Positions 1 to 8,922 are shown, counted from the stretch's first letter. The stretch: 64,000 nucleotides of DNA from Labedaea rhizosphaerae (GCF_004362825.1 NZ_SNXZ01000004.1:558001-622000), one strand, 5' to 3'. Made by a program: numbers and translations. Notes: a model not told the origin generated them from the sequence alone.

Positions 1-2
1 GC

Positions 3-152
3 CGTGTGTACATCTTCAGCGACCACTTCAACGACGGGCCGGTGTTCGAAACGCCGCAACCCCTCATCGATGCCATTCCCGCGCCACACACGGAATGGGC
101 GGACGACTCGACCCTGAGGCAGCTCATCCAGCAGTGGCTGGCGAAACGATGA
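3..152 (+). CDS. C-terminal fragment of an unidentified protein (cut by window edge)
   Basis: An open frame enters from the left edge and ends at a TGA that overlaps the ATG of the next gene (ATGA, 149-152). Only about 49 C-terminal residues are present, ending in LIQQWLAKR. They carry no motif I recognise. The four-base overlap suggests translational coupling with the small downstream gene. That coupling and the continuous high-GC reading frame are the only support for it being a real gene. Confidence 0.5.
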   Translation, partial: RVYIFSDHFNDGPVFETPQPLIDAIPAPHTEWADDSTLRQLIQQWLAKR

Positions 153-367
153 CGGAACACCCGATCTTGTTGCTGCGCCTCAAACGCGGCGTCGTCGGCG
201 AGAGCCAACGCACCCTGCACGTCGTTCCCGTGCCCGAGACCAGCGGCTTGCGCGCCTACTGCGGGCTGGTCATCGACCCGGCGGCGGCGGACGCCTTTCC
301 GGAGCCGGAAGGGCAACCATGCTTCGAATGCCTCATGTACGCGCCGGTGCCGGGACTGCGGGCATGA
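149..367 (+). CDS. small CxxC protein of unknown function
   Basis: A 72-residue protein starting at an ATG that overlaps the upstream stop. An in-frame ATG at 95 is possible but would overlap the upstream gene by 58 bases. The C-terminal half has YCGLVID and then CFECLM, so three cysteines, two of them in CxxC spacing, could bind a metal. No signal peptide or membrane segment is seen. The family is not recognised. It is followed by a 46-base gap and then a convergent gene. Confidence 0.55.
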   Translation: MTEHPILLLRLKRGVVGESQRTLHVVPVPETSGLRAYCGLVIDPAAADAFPEPEGQPCFECLMYAPVPGLRA

Positions 368-413
368 CCTGCCGGCACGCCTGCAGCCGAGAGAGCATCC
401 AGGGTGCAAACCT

Positions 414-740
414 CTAGAACGGCCAGAAGTTGCGGATGGCGACGTTGATCGCGTAGAGGATGCTGAAGAACGTCGACAAGCCCTTGTGCCCGCTGCCGGC
501 CAGCGCGGCGGCGGCCCCGCCGAAGTACGCCCCTTCCAGTACGGCTCGGTAGAACCCGTGTGCCTCGTACGGCGACCAGGACTCACCGAACAGCAACCAC
601 ATCGCCGCCCACACGACGATGCCGCTGAACCCGGCGAGGACGTTGAGCCCGCTCTTCAACGCGAACCCGCCCCAGCCGACGCACAGCGGCGCGGCCACGA
701 TCAGCACGACCGTCAGCACGTTGTTGGCCGTGATCACCAT
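414..740 (-). CDS. small integral membrane protein
   Basis: A 108-residue protein with three or four hydrophobic stretches (residues about 5-25, 30-50, 68-85 and 88-105), typical of a small multi-pass membrane protein. A G-rich ribosome site lies upstream of the ATG at 740. It begins 15 bases after the ACP stop on the same strand, so it is probably the last gene of the SARP-AT-like-ACP group. I do not recognise the family. A role in export or membrane anchoring of the pathway is possible but only inferred from position. Confidence 0.65.
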   Translation of the reverse strand: MVITANNVLTVVLIVAAPLCVGWGGFALKSGLNVLAGFSGIVVWAAMWLLFGESWSPYEAHGFYRAVLEGAYFGGAAAALAGSGHKGLSTFFSILYAINVAIRNFWPF

Positions 741-755
741 GCGAGTACCCCCGAA

Positions 756-1016
756 TCAGACAAGAGCGCCACGTCCGCAGCGGTCCACGAGCTCCAGCAG
801 CATCCGCGGCGTCTCGGCCAGGTCGAGGACCTCCTCGGGCACGTCGACGCCGTGGCGTTGCAACACCAACTCCGCTGCCTGCAACAACAGCAGCGAGTCG
901 TAGCCGAGGTCGTAGAACGGCTCGTCGAGCACGTCGTCGGTGAGCGGGACCGCCGCGTCGGCGGACCCGCATTCGGCGAGGATCGACACCAGGTCGGACA
1001 GGCTGACGGGCGACAT
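756..1016 (-). CDS. acyl carrier protein (type II PKS class)
   Basis: An 86-residue carrier protein with the motif DLGYDSLLLLQ. Ser41 is the expected attachment site for 4'-phosphopantetheine. The start is the ATG at 1016 (MSPVSLSD), and the length matches free-standing polyketide ACPs. It closely resembles the second ACP at 19395-19652, which has DLGYDSLALLQ, so the island has two carriers that may serve different acyl chains, for example starter and extender. It is 35 bases after the nucleophile-less AT-like gene and probably co-transcribed with it. The PPTase at 25835-26668 is the likely activating enzyme. Confidence 0.92.
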   Translation of the reverse strand: MSPVSLSDLVSILAECGSADAAVPLTDDVLDEPFYDLGYDSLLLLQAAELVLQRHGVDVPEEVLDLAETPRMLLELVDRCGRGALV

Positions 1017-1051
1017 GACGACAAGGCTCCGCCGCCGACCTCGAACCGGGC

Positions 1052-2341
1052 TCAAGCCAGGCGGTGCACCTGCTCGAGGTCCACCGGATAGCCCGACGCC
1101 CACAACCGCGCGGCTTCGGCCAGCACGGTGCGGCGGTCGTCGTCGGCGTTGCGGGGGCGCGCGCACAGCAGCGACGAGACGCTGCTCGCACCGGTCGCCA
1201 CCGCGACGTGTCTGCGCACCAGCGAGGCTAGCCCCTGCCCGGGCCCGGCCGTGATGCACCGGTAGCCGCCACCGGCGAAGAGCAGGTTCAACGTCTCCCG
1301 CAACCGCACCGGCCGCGACGCCTGGTAGGCCCAGAACGCCGGGTCGGTCGCCTCCTCGGCGCTCACCGGGGCGGCGGTCGTCGTCGACAGCAACGGCCAG
1401 GTCGGGGGCCGCAAGAGCTTGCCACGCAACGCGTCCATGCCCGCGTCGCAGGCCGGGACCGCGACGTTGCTGCGGTACGCGGCCTCGGCACGCACGCGCA
1501 TGCACGAGATCCCCACCGCCCGCAGGCTCTGCTCGGTCCGCCGCAGCGCACCGTCCACACCGGACACGATGATCTGCCCGGGCCCGTTGTCCGCGGCCAG
1601 CGACACCTCGCGGTCGAGGTGCGGCGCCGCCTCCGCCGCCCCGGCCGCGACGGCGAGTGCGCCACCGGCGGGCGCGGCGAGCAGTTCGAACGCGACCGCG
1701 ACCAGCATGTCCACGGCGTCCGGCAAGGACACCACGCCGGCGAGCACGGCCGCGGCCAGCTCCCCCACGCCCTGTCCAACCAGAACACCCGGGCGGATCC
1801 CCCACGCCAGCAACACCTTCGCGAGCGCGTAGTCCACAGCGAACACCATGGGCAACGCCCGCATCGGGTGGTGCGGCGAGAGCAGCGGCGCCTCGGCGAG
1901 CCAGTCGGCCCGCACGCGGTCCCCCTCGGCCCCCATCAGGTCGAGCACCTCGTCGATCGCCTCGGTGGCCACCGGGTCGTGCCGGTAGATGCCGACCGCC
2001 ATCCGGTGGTGCTGCGCACCCTCGCCGGGCAACAGCAACGCCACCGGCGCCAGTTCCGGGGCCGGCCTGCCCAGCACGACACCGGGCCGCTCGAGATCCA
2101 GGGCCTGCACGGCCTCCGGTCCCGAGGACGCGACCACGGCACCGCGCACGGCACCCTGCACCGGCTGCGACCAGGTGTCGGCCACCCGGTCGAACCCGTC
2201 GCCGCAGCGGCTCATCCACCGCCGCAACGAAAGGCGCACCGACCGTTCGCTCACCTCGTCGGGTGCGGCCCAGACCAGCAGCCGCGACATCGAGCCCCGC
2301 TCCGCGGAGACGGTTCCGCCCACCTGCCCATGTGAGGTCAT
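1052..2341 (-). CDS. discrete acyltransferase-like protein lacking catalytic Ser and His
   Basis: A 429-residue protein. Residues about 18-95 look like the linker found between KS and AT domains of modular PKSs, and residues about 98-390 form an AT fold starting at LLLPGEGAQ. The nucleophile motif GHSxGE reads G189-Q-G-V-G-E, so Ser is Gly191 and the preceding His is Gln190. The second catalytic site (FHS in active ATs) reads YRS, with Arg290 for His. Sequence around FAVDYALAKVLLAWGIRP is clearly related to the intact AT at 23620-24543. It should not transfer malonyl groups by the usual mechanism; a binding or scaffolding role is inferred. The ATG at 2341 has a GGAAGG site upstream. Confidence 0.85.
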   Translation of the reverse strand: MTSHGQVGGTVSAERGSMSRLLVWAAPDEVSERSVRLSLRRWMSRCGDGFDRVADTWSQPVQGAVRGAVVASSGPEAVQALDLERPGVVLGRPAPELAPVALLLPGEGAQHHRMAVGIYRHDPVATEAIDEVLDLMGAEGDRVRADWLAEAPLLSPHHPMRALPMVFAVDYALAKVLLAWGIRPGVLVGQGVGELAAAVLAGVVSLPDAVDMLVAVAFELLAAPAGGALAVAAGAAEAAPHLDREVSLAADNGPGQIIVSGVDGALRRTEQSLRAVGISCMRVRAEAAYRSNVAVPACDAGMDALRGKLLRPPTWPLLSTTTAAPVSAEEATDPAFWAYQASRPVRLRETLNLLFAGGGYRCITAGPGQGLASLVRRHVAVATGASSVSSLLCARPRNADDDRRTVLAEAARLWASGYPVDLEQVHRLA

Positions 2342-2361
2342 GGCGTGGTTCGCCTTCCGAG

Positions 2362-3177
2362 TCAGCCGATCTGCTGCTGTGCCAAGGCTTCGCGGTGCGC
2401 GGGCTGGTCGAGCAGGGCGTCGGAGTTCAGGATCGCGCCCTGCAGGTGCTTCAGCCGCGCCGAGGGCTCGACGCCCAGTTCGGAGACGAGCGTGTCGCGC
2501 AGCCGCTGGTACATGTCCAGCGCACGCCACTGCCGGCCCGACCGGTACAACGCGATCATGAACTGCGCGCACAGGCTCTCGTGCATGGGGTGCCGCGCGG
2601 TCAGCACGGCCAGCTCGGAGAGCAGCATGTGGTGCCGGCCAAGGCGCAGGTCCGCGTCGATGCGCGATTCCAGCACGCCCAGCCGCGACTCCTCGAGGCG
2701 GATGACGTCGATCTCGAGCCGGCTGCCCACCTGCACGTCGACCAGCGCCTGACCACGCCACAGGTCCAGCGACGAGCCGAGCAGGCGCGACGCCGACTCG
2801 TAGTCACCGGCCTCCAGCGCCCGACGGCCCGCGATGCTGAGCCGGTCGTAGACGTGGACGTCCACTTCGTCTTCCGACACGTCGAGCATGTACCCGCCGT
2901 GCCGGGTGACCAGCACATCCTTGGCCTTGCGGGTCATGGCGGCCGCGAGTCCCGCGGTCATCAGCCTGCGCAGCTGCAGGATGTAGGTCTGCAACGTCGT
3001 CGACGCGCTGCGCGGCAGGTCGGGACCCCACAGCTCCTCCATGAGCGTCGGCACCGTGACGACCTGACTGGCCTGCAAAGCCAGCACAGCCAGGATCTGC
3101 CTCGGCTTCGCGGCGCTCGGCACGATCGATTTCCCACCCTCGTGGGCTTCGAGCGGCCCCAGGACCTTGATATCCAT
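2362..3177 (-). CDS. SARP family transcriptional activator
   Basis: A 271-residue regulator starting at ATG 3177 behind a perfect AAGGAGG. Residues 1-95 are an OmpR-like winged helix (MDIKVLGPLEA, KPRQILAVLAL, LWG at the usual places), and residues about 100-250 are the bacterial transcriptional activation domain (LWRGQALVDV, LRLGRH, ALDMYQRLRDTLVSELGVEPS). This is the short SARP layout that activates antibiotic clusters. It heads the left minus-strand group and diverges from the TOMM operon, so it may control both directions. A second SARP lies at 25005-25814. Confidence 0.95.
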   Translation of the reverse strand: MDIKVLGPLEAHEGGKSIVPSAAKPRQILAVLALQASQVVTVPTLMEELWGPDLPRSASTTLQTYILQLRRLMTAGLAAAMTRKAKDVLVTRHGGYMLDVSEDEVDVHVYDRLSIAGRRALEAGDYESASRLLGSSLDLWRGQALVDVQVGSRLEIDVIRLEESRLGVLESRIDADLRLGRHHMLLSELAVLTARHPMHESLCAQFMIALYRSGRQWRALDMYQRLRDTLVSELGVEPSARLKHLQGAILNSDALLDQPAHREALAQQQIG

Positions 3178-3437
3178 GAGCCCAACCTCCTTCGCCGGCT
3201 TGTAGTTCCAGCGCACTGCTGAGCTTCACAGACCGGGCCGGTCACGGGCAGTGCCTGAGGCACGAATGACCAGTGAAAACACCCCGGGCGCAGGCATGAA
3301 AAACACACATCGCGCCGATGAGCGAGGCACTGGCGGACGTGATCCCTACCACAACAGAATCGGAACCGCAGATCGGACCACCACCCGGTCGGCACACACA
3401 CCACACACACACAACCCGTGAGCACAGGGAGAGTCTG
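3178..3437. promoter_or_regulatory. divergent control region between SARP and TOMM operon
   Basis: This 260-base region separates the SARP start from the precursor start on opposite strands, so it must hold both promoters. A 13-bp palindrome, GTGCCTGAGGCAC, lies at 3251-3263 and its half GAGGCAC recurs at 3324-3330. A CA-rich tract occupies about 3393-3417. Which protein, if any, binds the palindrome is not known. No clear -35/-10 pair could be assigned. Confidence 0.4.
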
Positions 3438-3641
3438 ATGTCGCAGCCAGCAGACCTGAAGTTATTCACCGGCCTCGAGGCCTTCGCCGCCACGAGCGCC
3501 CCCTCCGAGATCGACCTCGTCATCGACGAGCTCGACCGCTGGTCCACCAGCGACATGGCCGCCGCGAGCGCGGCCAAGGTCTGCTGGACGCCGCTGCCCG
3601 TCACCGTCGGCGAACTGCCGCGTCTGGCGCGGGTGGCGTAA
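3438..3641 (+). CDS. candidate azole-RiPP (TOMM) precursor peptide
   Basis: A 67-residue peptide starting at ATG 3438 behind GGGAGAG; an in-frame ATG at 3318 lacks a ribosome site. Its stop overlaps the ATG of the YcaO gene by one base (TAATG), so synthesis is coupled to the modifying enzyme. The acidic middle (EIDLVIDELDRW) looks like a leader and the tail AAKVCWTPLPVTVGELPRLARVA could be the core. It has one Cys and two Thr before the charged end, unusually few cyclisable residues for this class. Codon 9 is TTA (3462-3464), rare in such genomes and possibly a bldA-type control. Its role as precursor rests on position and leader look. Confidence 0.6.
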   Translation: MSQPADLKLFTGLEAFAATSAPSEIDLVIDELDRWSTSDMAAASAAKVCWTPLPVTVGELPRLARVA

Positions 3642-5914
3642 TGCACACCCCGGGGTCACCGGCCGCGGGACTGGTCGGCTTCAAGCGAAACCTGCGGGCT
3701 GAGGTCGTGGCTGGGGAGGCCACGTACCTGTTCTCCGAGCGCGGCGTGACAGCCCTGCGCAGTGCGGAGCTGGAGGCGCTGACCCCCCTGCTGGATGGCA
3801 CCCGGGATCTACCGACGTTGCTGGACGAGGCCCCCGACAGCCTCGCGCCGGAACGCATCGGCTCACTCATGCAGCACCTGGCCAAGGCTGGCCTGGTCAC
3901 CGTGCGGCCACCGACCGCACCGGGCACCGACCAAGCCGACGAGAAGGTGCTGACCTATTGGGAAAGCGCCGGGCTCGACCCGCAGGAAGCGGCAGCGCGA
4001 ACCGCTTCCGGCGAGGTCGCACTGATCACCCTCGGCGGCATCGACGGCGCACAGGCGCTGACGACGCTGCGCGCGGGAGGGTTGACGGTCGCGAACAAGG
4101 GACCCGACGACGGCACAGCGCTCACCGTGGTGCTTTGCCCCGATTACCTGTCCCCCCGCCTCGGGGAGATCGACAGCGTGCACCGGGCGGCCGGGCGGCC
4201 GTGGCTGCTTGCCCGGCCGTCCGGGACCCAACTCTGGATCGGCCCGGTGTTCACCCCGGACGGCGCGTGCTGGCACTGCCTCGCACACCGGCTCTGGAGC
4301 CACCGGCAGGCGGAGGCGCACGTGCAGGCCACGCTCGGTCGCACCGGTCCCGCCGAACGGACGATGGCCGAACTCCCGGCCAGCACGACGATGGCCCTGG
4401 GCCTGGTCGCGCTGGAGGCGAGCAAGTGGCTCGCCGGTTACCGCTACCCGGGCCAGAGTTGCGTGTGGACACTGGACGGCTTCGACCTGACCGGCACCCG
4501 GCACGAGCTTCGCCGCCGCCCGCAGTGTTCGGCGTGCGGTGACCCGGGTCTGGTCGCGGCGGCGGTGCGCAGGCCGGTGCGGCTGGGTTCGCGGCAGAAG
4601 GCCTGCTACTCCGGTGGTGGGCACCGCGCGGCGGCACCGGACAAGACCATGGCCGCCTACCAGCACCTGATCAGCCCGATCACCGGCGTGGTGACCGGGA
4701 TCCACCGGGACACAAGGGGTCCGGCGTTCTTCAACTCGTTCCTGGCCGGCAGCAACCCGAGCACCGGCGGCGGTCTCGATGGCCTCCGTGCCGCGTTGCG
4801 CGCGTGCAACGGCGGCAAGGGTGTCACCGCGGAACACGCCGAGGTGAGCGCCTTGTGCGAGGCGCTGGAACGGCACTCGGGCACGTGGCACGGCGACGAG
4901 TACCAGGTGCGCGGCAGCTACGCCTCGCTCGGCGACGCCGCCCTGCACCCGGGTGCCTGCCTGCTCTACGACGACCGGCAGTACGCCGACCGGGTGCGGT
5001 GGAACGCGTCGCACTCGGCCTTGCAGTACGTGTGCGACCCGTTCGACGAGCAGGTCGAGATGGGCTGGACGCCGATCTGGTCGCTGACCGAGGGACGCCA
5101 GCGATTGCTGCCCACGGCGATGCTCTACTTCGGTGCCCCCGGGATCGGCGTGCGTGCCGACTCCAACGGCAACGCGGCCGGCAGCAGCCTGGAAGACGCC
5201 GTGCTGCAAGGGGTGCTGGAGCTCATCGAACGCGACGCCGTCGCGCTGTGGTGGTACAACCGCACACCGCAGCCGGGCATCGACCTCGACGCGTTCGCCG
5301 ACCCGTGGATCGAGGAACTGCGTGAGGTGCACGCGGGCCTCGGCCGTGCGGTGTGGGCCATCGACCTGACCGCCGACCTCGGCGTGCCGGTGATCGCCGC
5401 CCTGTCGCGGCGGGTGGACGCCGGGACCGACACGCAGGAGATCATGCTCGGGTTCGGGGCCCACCTGGATCCGAAGGTCGCCTTGCGCCGGGCGCTGACC
5501 GAGCTGAACCAGATGATGCCCTCCGTGCTCGCCGAGAACCGCTACGGCTGCGGCGACGGGGAGATCATCGACTGGTGGCGCGGTGCCACGACCGAGAACC
5601 AGCCGTACCTGATGCCCGCGGTCGACGTGCCCGCCAAGGGTCCCGCCGACTTCGAGTACCAGCCACGCACGGACCTGCGTGAGGACATCGAGTTCCTGCA
5701 CAACCGGTTGCGCGCCGACGGCATGCAACTGCTGGTGCTGGACCAGACCAGGCCGGACATCGGCCTGCCGGTGGTCAAGGTCGTCGTACCGGGACTGCGC
5801 GGGTTCTGGGCGCGGTACGCGCCCGGCCGGCTCTTCGACGTCCCGGTGCGGCTGGGCCGGCTCGTCGAGCCGACGCCGTACGAGGAGCTCAACCCAATAC
5901 CAATGTTCCTGTAG
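3641..5914 (+). CDS. fused TOMM leader-binding / YcaO cyclodehydratase
   Basis: A 757-residue protein that should convert Cys/Ser/Thr of the precursor into azolines using ATP. Residues about 10-90 resemble a RiPP recognition wing, and residues 100-330 resemble the E1-like C protein, with two zinc CxxC pairs at C210/C213 and C296/C299. Residues about 335-757 are YcaO, with the ATP-site acidic runs EHAEVSALCEALERHSG and LEDAVLQGVLELIERDA. The C-terminus ends NPIPMFL, a shortened form of the proline-rich end typical of azoline-forming YcaO proteins. The following gene supplies the dehydrogenase, so oxidised azoles are expected. Confidence 0.93.
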   Translation: MHTPGSPAAGLVGFKRNLRAEVVAGEATYLFSERGVTALRSAELEALTPLLDGTRDLPTLLDEAPDSLAPERIGSLMQHLAKAGLVTVRPPTAPGTDQADEKVLTYWESAGLDPQEAAARTASGEVALITLGGIDGAQALTTLRAGGLTVANKGPDDGTALTVVLCPDYLSPRLGEIDSVHRAAGRPWLLARPSGTQLWIGPVFTPDGACWHCLAHRLWSHRQAEAHVQATLGRTGPAERTMAELPASTTMALGLVALEASKWLAGYRYPGQSCVWTLDGFDLTGTRHELRRRPQCSACGDPGLVAAAVRRPVRLGSRQKACYSGGGHRAAAPDKTMAAYQHLISPITGVVTGIHRDTRGPAFFNSFLAGSNPSTGGGLDGLRAALRACNGGKGVTAEHAEVSALCEALERHSGTWHGDEYQVRGSYASLGDAALHPGACLLYDDRQYADRVRWNASHSALQYVCDPFDEQVEMGWTPIWSLTEGRQRLLPTAMLYFGAPGIGVRADSNGNAAGSSLEDAVLQGVLELIERDAVALWWYNRTPQPGIDLDAFADPWIEELREVHAGLGRAVWAIDLTADLGVPVIAALSRRVDAGTDTQEIMLGFGAHLDPKVALRRALTELNQMMPSVLAENRYGCGDGEIIDWWRGATTENQPYLMPAVDVPAKGPADFEYQPRTDLREDIEFLHNRLRADGMQLLVLDQTRPDIGLPVVKVVVPGLRGFWARYAPGRLFDVPVRLGRLVEPTPYEELNPIPMFL

Positions 5915-5932
5915 TCGGGGCTAGGAGCAGCT

Positions 5933-7465
5933 GTGAATGTTGATGCCGCGCAACGGTTGCCGAGTGATCGGCAACTACTGTCGCTGCGCGAGGACGTGCT
6001 CATCGAGTCCGACGGGGACCTCGAAGGGCCGGTCGTCGTGCTCACCCCGTGGGGTGAAGTGGCGCTGGACGAACCCGGGCCGATGGTGCGGGAGTCCTTG
6101 CGCCGCATGACCTTGGGTCCGGTTTCCCTGCGCAACGTGCTGGCCGATGACCGGGTGCCCGTCCGCGGTGGCGAGCCCCAGCTCGACGCCGAGTGCGGCC
6201 GGCTCGAGGAGGCGATGGACCTGTTGCAAGCCTCGGTTGTGTACTCGCTCGGCGTGCAGGAGAACGGTGGACTGCTGCTCTCGGCGATCCCCGTGGCCCG
6301 CCAGGCCCGGTTCACCCGGCCGCAGGTCGGGGTGGACCAGCCGATCCGGCTCTCCCGGTTCGCCTCGTTGCGCGGCGGGCCGGACGGCGGGCTGCAGCTG
6401 GAGTCGCCGCTGTCGCTCTACCGCGTGATGCTGCACCGGGCGCCGGCCACGTTGCTGGCCGCGTCGCTGGGCACCACCACCACGATCGCCGGTGTCGCCA
6501 CCGGGCTCGGCATCGACCCGGGCCTCGCGATGGACCTCGTCGAGCACCTGGTCGCCACCGCGATGGTGGTCACCGGCACCTGGGCCGGCTCCGGCCGGGT
6601 GGCCCGCTACGCCGAGGACGAGGACCCGGGGCTGATCCCGTGGTCGCACCACGACCTGCAGTTCCACGCCCGCACGCGGGTCGGCCGCCAGGAGGGTCCG
6701 CTCGGGCCCGTGTTCCCCTACGCCGACCGGCTCGCTCCGGCGCCGGTGCTCCGGCCCGCGCCGATGGGCCCGCGCTACCCGCTGCACCGGCCGAACCTCG
6801 AGACGCTCGCGATGAACGACCCGACGCTGACCGAGGTGGTCGAGGGACGGCGGTCCTTCCACCGCTTCGCTGAGCGGCCGGTGACCGCGAGCCAGCTCGG
6901 TGAGCTGCTCTACCGGGCCGCGCGGGTCCGCGAGTTCCGCCCCGGGCCGGGCGAGCCGGTGCCGGGCAACCTGTCCTCGGACCGGCCGTACCCGAGCGCG
7001 TTCGGGCTGCACGAGCTGGAGATCTACCTGACGGTGGACCGCTGCATCGGGTTGCCGTGCGGGATCTACCACTACGACCCGCACGCCCACGTGCTCACGC
7101 TGATCAACGCGGTCGAGCAGGACCGGGCCGAGCTGCTGGACAGCGCGATGGTCACCGCGGGCATGACGCGGCGGCCGCCGGTGCTGCTGAGCATGACCGC
7201 GCGGATCGCGCGCCTGGCGTGGGTCTACGGCGGGCTCGCCTACGCCACCACGCTCAAGCACGTCGGCGTGTTGCAGCAAACCCTGTACCTGGCGGCGACC
7301 GCCATGGGCCTGGCGCCGTGCGCGCTCGCCGTCGGCGACGGCGAGCTGGCCAGCCGCGCCTTCGGCCTGGACTGGCCCGCGGAATGCAGCGTGGGTGAGT
7401 TCCTGATCGGCCTTCCGGCCCAACGCTCGGATAACGGATCGGAAACACAGGATTCCGGGACTTGA
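5933..7465 (+). CDS. SagB/ThcOx-type FMN azoline dehydrogenase
   Basis: A 510-residue protein starting at GTG 5933 behind AGGAGC. The second half (about residues 290-500) is a nitroreductase-fold FMN domain (VVEGRRSFHRFAERPVTASQLGELLYRAARVRE, then GLPCGIYHYDP and the late TAMGLAPCALAVGD), as in SagB proteins that oxidise azolines to azoles. The first half is the additional domain found in the larger actinobacterial members. It is 18 bases downstream of the YcaO gene and completes a B + fused CD set. No methyltransferase or dedicated peptidase follows. Confidence 0.9.
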   Translation: MNVDAAQRLPSDRQLLSLREDVLIESDGDLEGPVVVLTPWGEVALDEPGPMVRESLRRMTLGPVSLRNVLADDRVPVRGGEPQLDAECGRLEEAMDLLQASVVYSLGVQENGGLLLSAIPVARQARFTRPQVGVDQPIRLSRFASLRGGPDGGLQLESPLSLYRVMLHRAPATLLAASLGTTTTIAGVATGLGIDPGLAMDLVEHLVATAMVVTGTWAGSGRVARYAEDEDPGLIPWSHHDLQFHARTRVGRQEGPLGPVFPYADRLAPAPVLRPAPMGPRYPLHRPNLETLAMNDPTLTEVVEGRRSFHRFAERPVTASQLGELLYRAARVREFRPGPGEPVPGNLSSDRPYPSAFGLHELEIYLTVDRCIGLPCGIYHYDPHAHVLTLINAVEQDRAELLDSAMVTAGMTRRPPVLLSMTARIARLAWVYGGLAYATTLKHVGVLQQTLYLAATAMGLAPCALAVGDGELASRAFGLDWPAECSVGEFLIGLPAQRSDNGSETQDSGT

Positions 7466-7573
7466 CAATGAAACCTAATAAGACGGCACTATCTGTCGCC
7501 AAGTGGTCACGAATTGCCTTCCCGGTGCGTCCATACGGCGCAAAGAGTCTCCCGGTGGGAGGGGCTTCCCCTT

Positions 7574-8875
7574 ATGCTTGCACCATTCAGTGAAGACGTC
7601 ACGGGGGACACCCGCATGACAGCGCGCGCGATGGAGGCCGGGGAGACCGGCGACGGCCGCCCACGGCAGCCTCGCAAGAGGTCGTGGCCCCGGCGCGATC
7701 CCGCGGTGGAAGCGCAGGGCGACTACGGAACCCTCGCCCCCCGGCTGAGCCGCGGCGTGCTCATCGGGGTCTTCGCGGGCTTCTGCGCCGTGACGCTCAC
7801 CAACATCTCGACGCTGCCCGACCTCGGGGTGCTGCCGAAGGTGTTCGCGGTGCTCGACACCCTCGCCCTGCTCGCGTTGCAGCTGCTGTACTTCAGCCGC
7901 GACCCGATCAAGGTGCGTACCCACACCGGCATCGCGATGAACGTGCTGCAGGCGGCCCTGGCGTACCTGCCGCTGCTGGTGTTCCACCACGCGTGGACCG
8001 GCATGCCCGGCTTCGTCGCGGGCACAGCCCTGCTCGTGCTGCCCGCGATCGCGGCCTGGTCGGCGTTCGGCCTGGTCGTGCTGAGCATGACCCTCTACCA
8101 GGCCAGCGCGGGCTTCGAGGTCACCGACACCGTCTACATCTTCGTGTCCACGAGCATCACCGGCCTGGTCGTCTACGGGCTGACCCGGTTGTCCACCCTG
8201 GTCAAGGAGGTCAACGCGGCCCGCTCGGAACTCGCCGAGATGGCCGTGGCCCGGGAACGGCTGCGCTTCGCCCGCGACCTGCACGACCTGCTCGGCTACA
8301 GCCTCTCGGCGATCACGCTGAAGAGCGAGCTGACCCACCGGCTGGTGGCCAAGGACCCGGAACGCGCCCGCGAGGAGCTCTCCGAGGTGCTCGCCATCTC
8401 CCGCCAGGCCCTGGCCGACGTGCGTTCGGTGGCCAGCGGCTACCGCGAGCTTTCGCTGGAGGACGAGTCCCGCTCGGCCCGCTCGGTGCTGGCCGCGGCC
8501 GACGTCGACGTCCAGATGCACATGAACTACGACGACCTGCCGGCCCGGGTCACCACGGTGCTCGCGACCGTGTTGCGCGAGGGCGTGACGAACGTGTTGC
8601 GGCACAGCAAGGCCGAGCAAGTGAAGATCTGCGTGCGGCAGAACGACGACCAGGTGGCCATCCTGGTGGTCAACGACGGCGTGCCGGACGAGCCGATGGA
8701 GCAGGTCGCGCGCAGCGACAACAGCGGCAGCGGCATCCACAACCTGTCCGACCGGGTGACCGCGCTGGGCGGCCTGCTGAGCGCGGGCGTCGGCACGGAC
8801 GGCCGGTTCCGGCTGACGGCGGCGGTTCCGCTGCGGCCGGGTGTGAAGCCGGACCTGGTGACCGAGGCGGCTTAG
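7574..8875 (+). CDS. NarL-system sensor histidine kinase
   Basis: A 433-residue membrane kinase. About six hydrophobic segments lie between residues 45 and 200. A HisKA_3 dimerisation helix follows, with the phospho-acceptor His in RDLHDLLGYSLSAI, and then a GHKL ATPase domain (EGVTNVLRHS, VVNDGVP, GSGIHNLSDRV). The ATG at 7574 follows GGGAGGGG; an ATG at 7616 behind a G-run is an alternative. It converges with the response regulator at 8923-9528, its obvious partner. The location between the TOMM and PKS genes suggests pathway control, but the signal is unknown. Confidence 0.9.
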   Translation: MLAPFSEDVTGDTRMTARAMEAGETGDGRPRQPRKRSWPRRDPAVEAQGDYGTLAPRLSRGVLIGVFAGFCAVTLTNISTLPDLGVLPKVFAVLDTLALLALQLLYFSRDPIKVRTHTGIAMNVLQAALAYLPLLVFHHAWTGMPGFVAGTALLVLPAIAAWSAFGLVVLSMTLYQASAGFEVTDTVYIFVSTSITGLVVYGLTRLSTLVKEVNAARSELAEMAVARERLRFARDLHDLLGYSLSAITLKSELTHRLVAKDPERAREELSEVLAISRQALADVRSVASGYRELSLEDESRSARSVLAAADVDVQMHMNYDDLPARVTTVLATVLREGVTNVLRHSKAEQVKICVRQNDDQVAILVVNDGVPDEPMEQVARSDNSGSGIHNLSDRVTALGGLLSAGVGTDGRFRLTAAVPLRPGVKPDLVTEAA

Positions 8876-8893
8876 CGCCGGTGCTCGTCGCGT

Positions 8894-8914
8894 GGCCGGC
8901 CGCTGGAGCCGGCC
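8894..8914. terminator. hairpin between convergent kinase and regulator genes
   Basis: GGCCGGC (8894-8900) pairs with GCCGGCC (8908-8914) around a 7-base loop in the 47-base gap between two convergent stops. There is no T-run, as is common for actinobacterial terminators, so function is inferred from position. Confidence 0.4.
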
Positions 8915-8922
8915 CGCAAGTA

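Noticed and set aside
3318..3641. Longer form of the TOMM precursor starting at 3318
   Set aside because: No ribosome site precedes 3318 and the added residues (His/Thr-rich) come from a CA-rich tract; ATG 3438 has GGGAGAG upstream.
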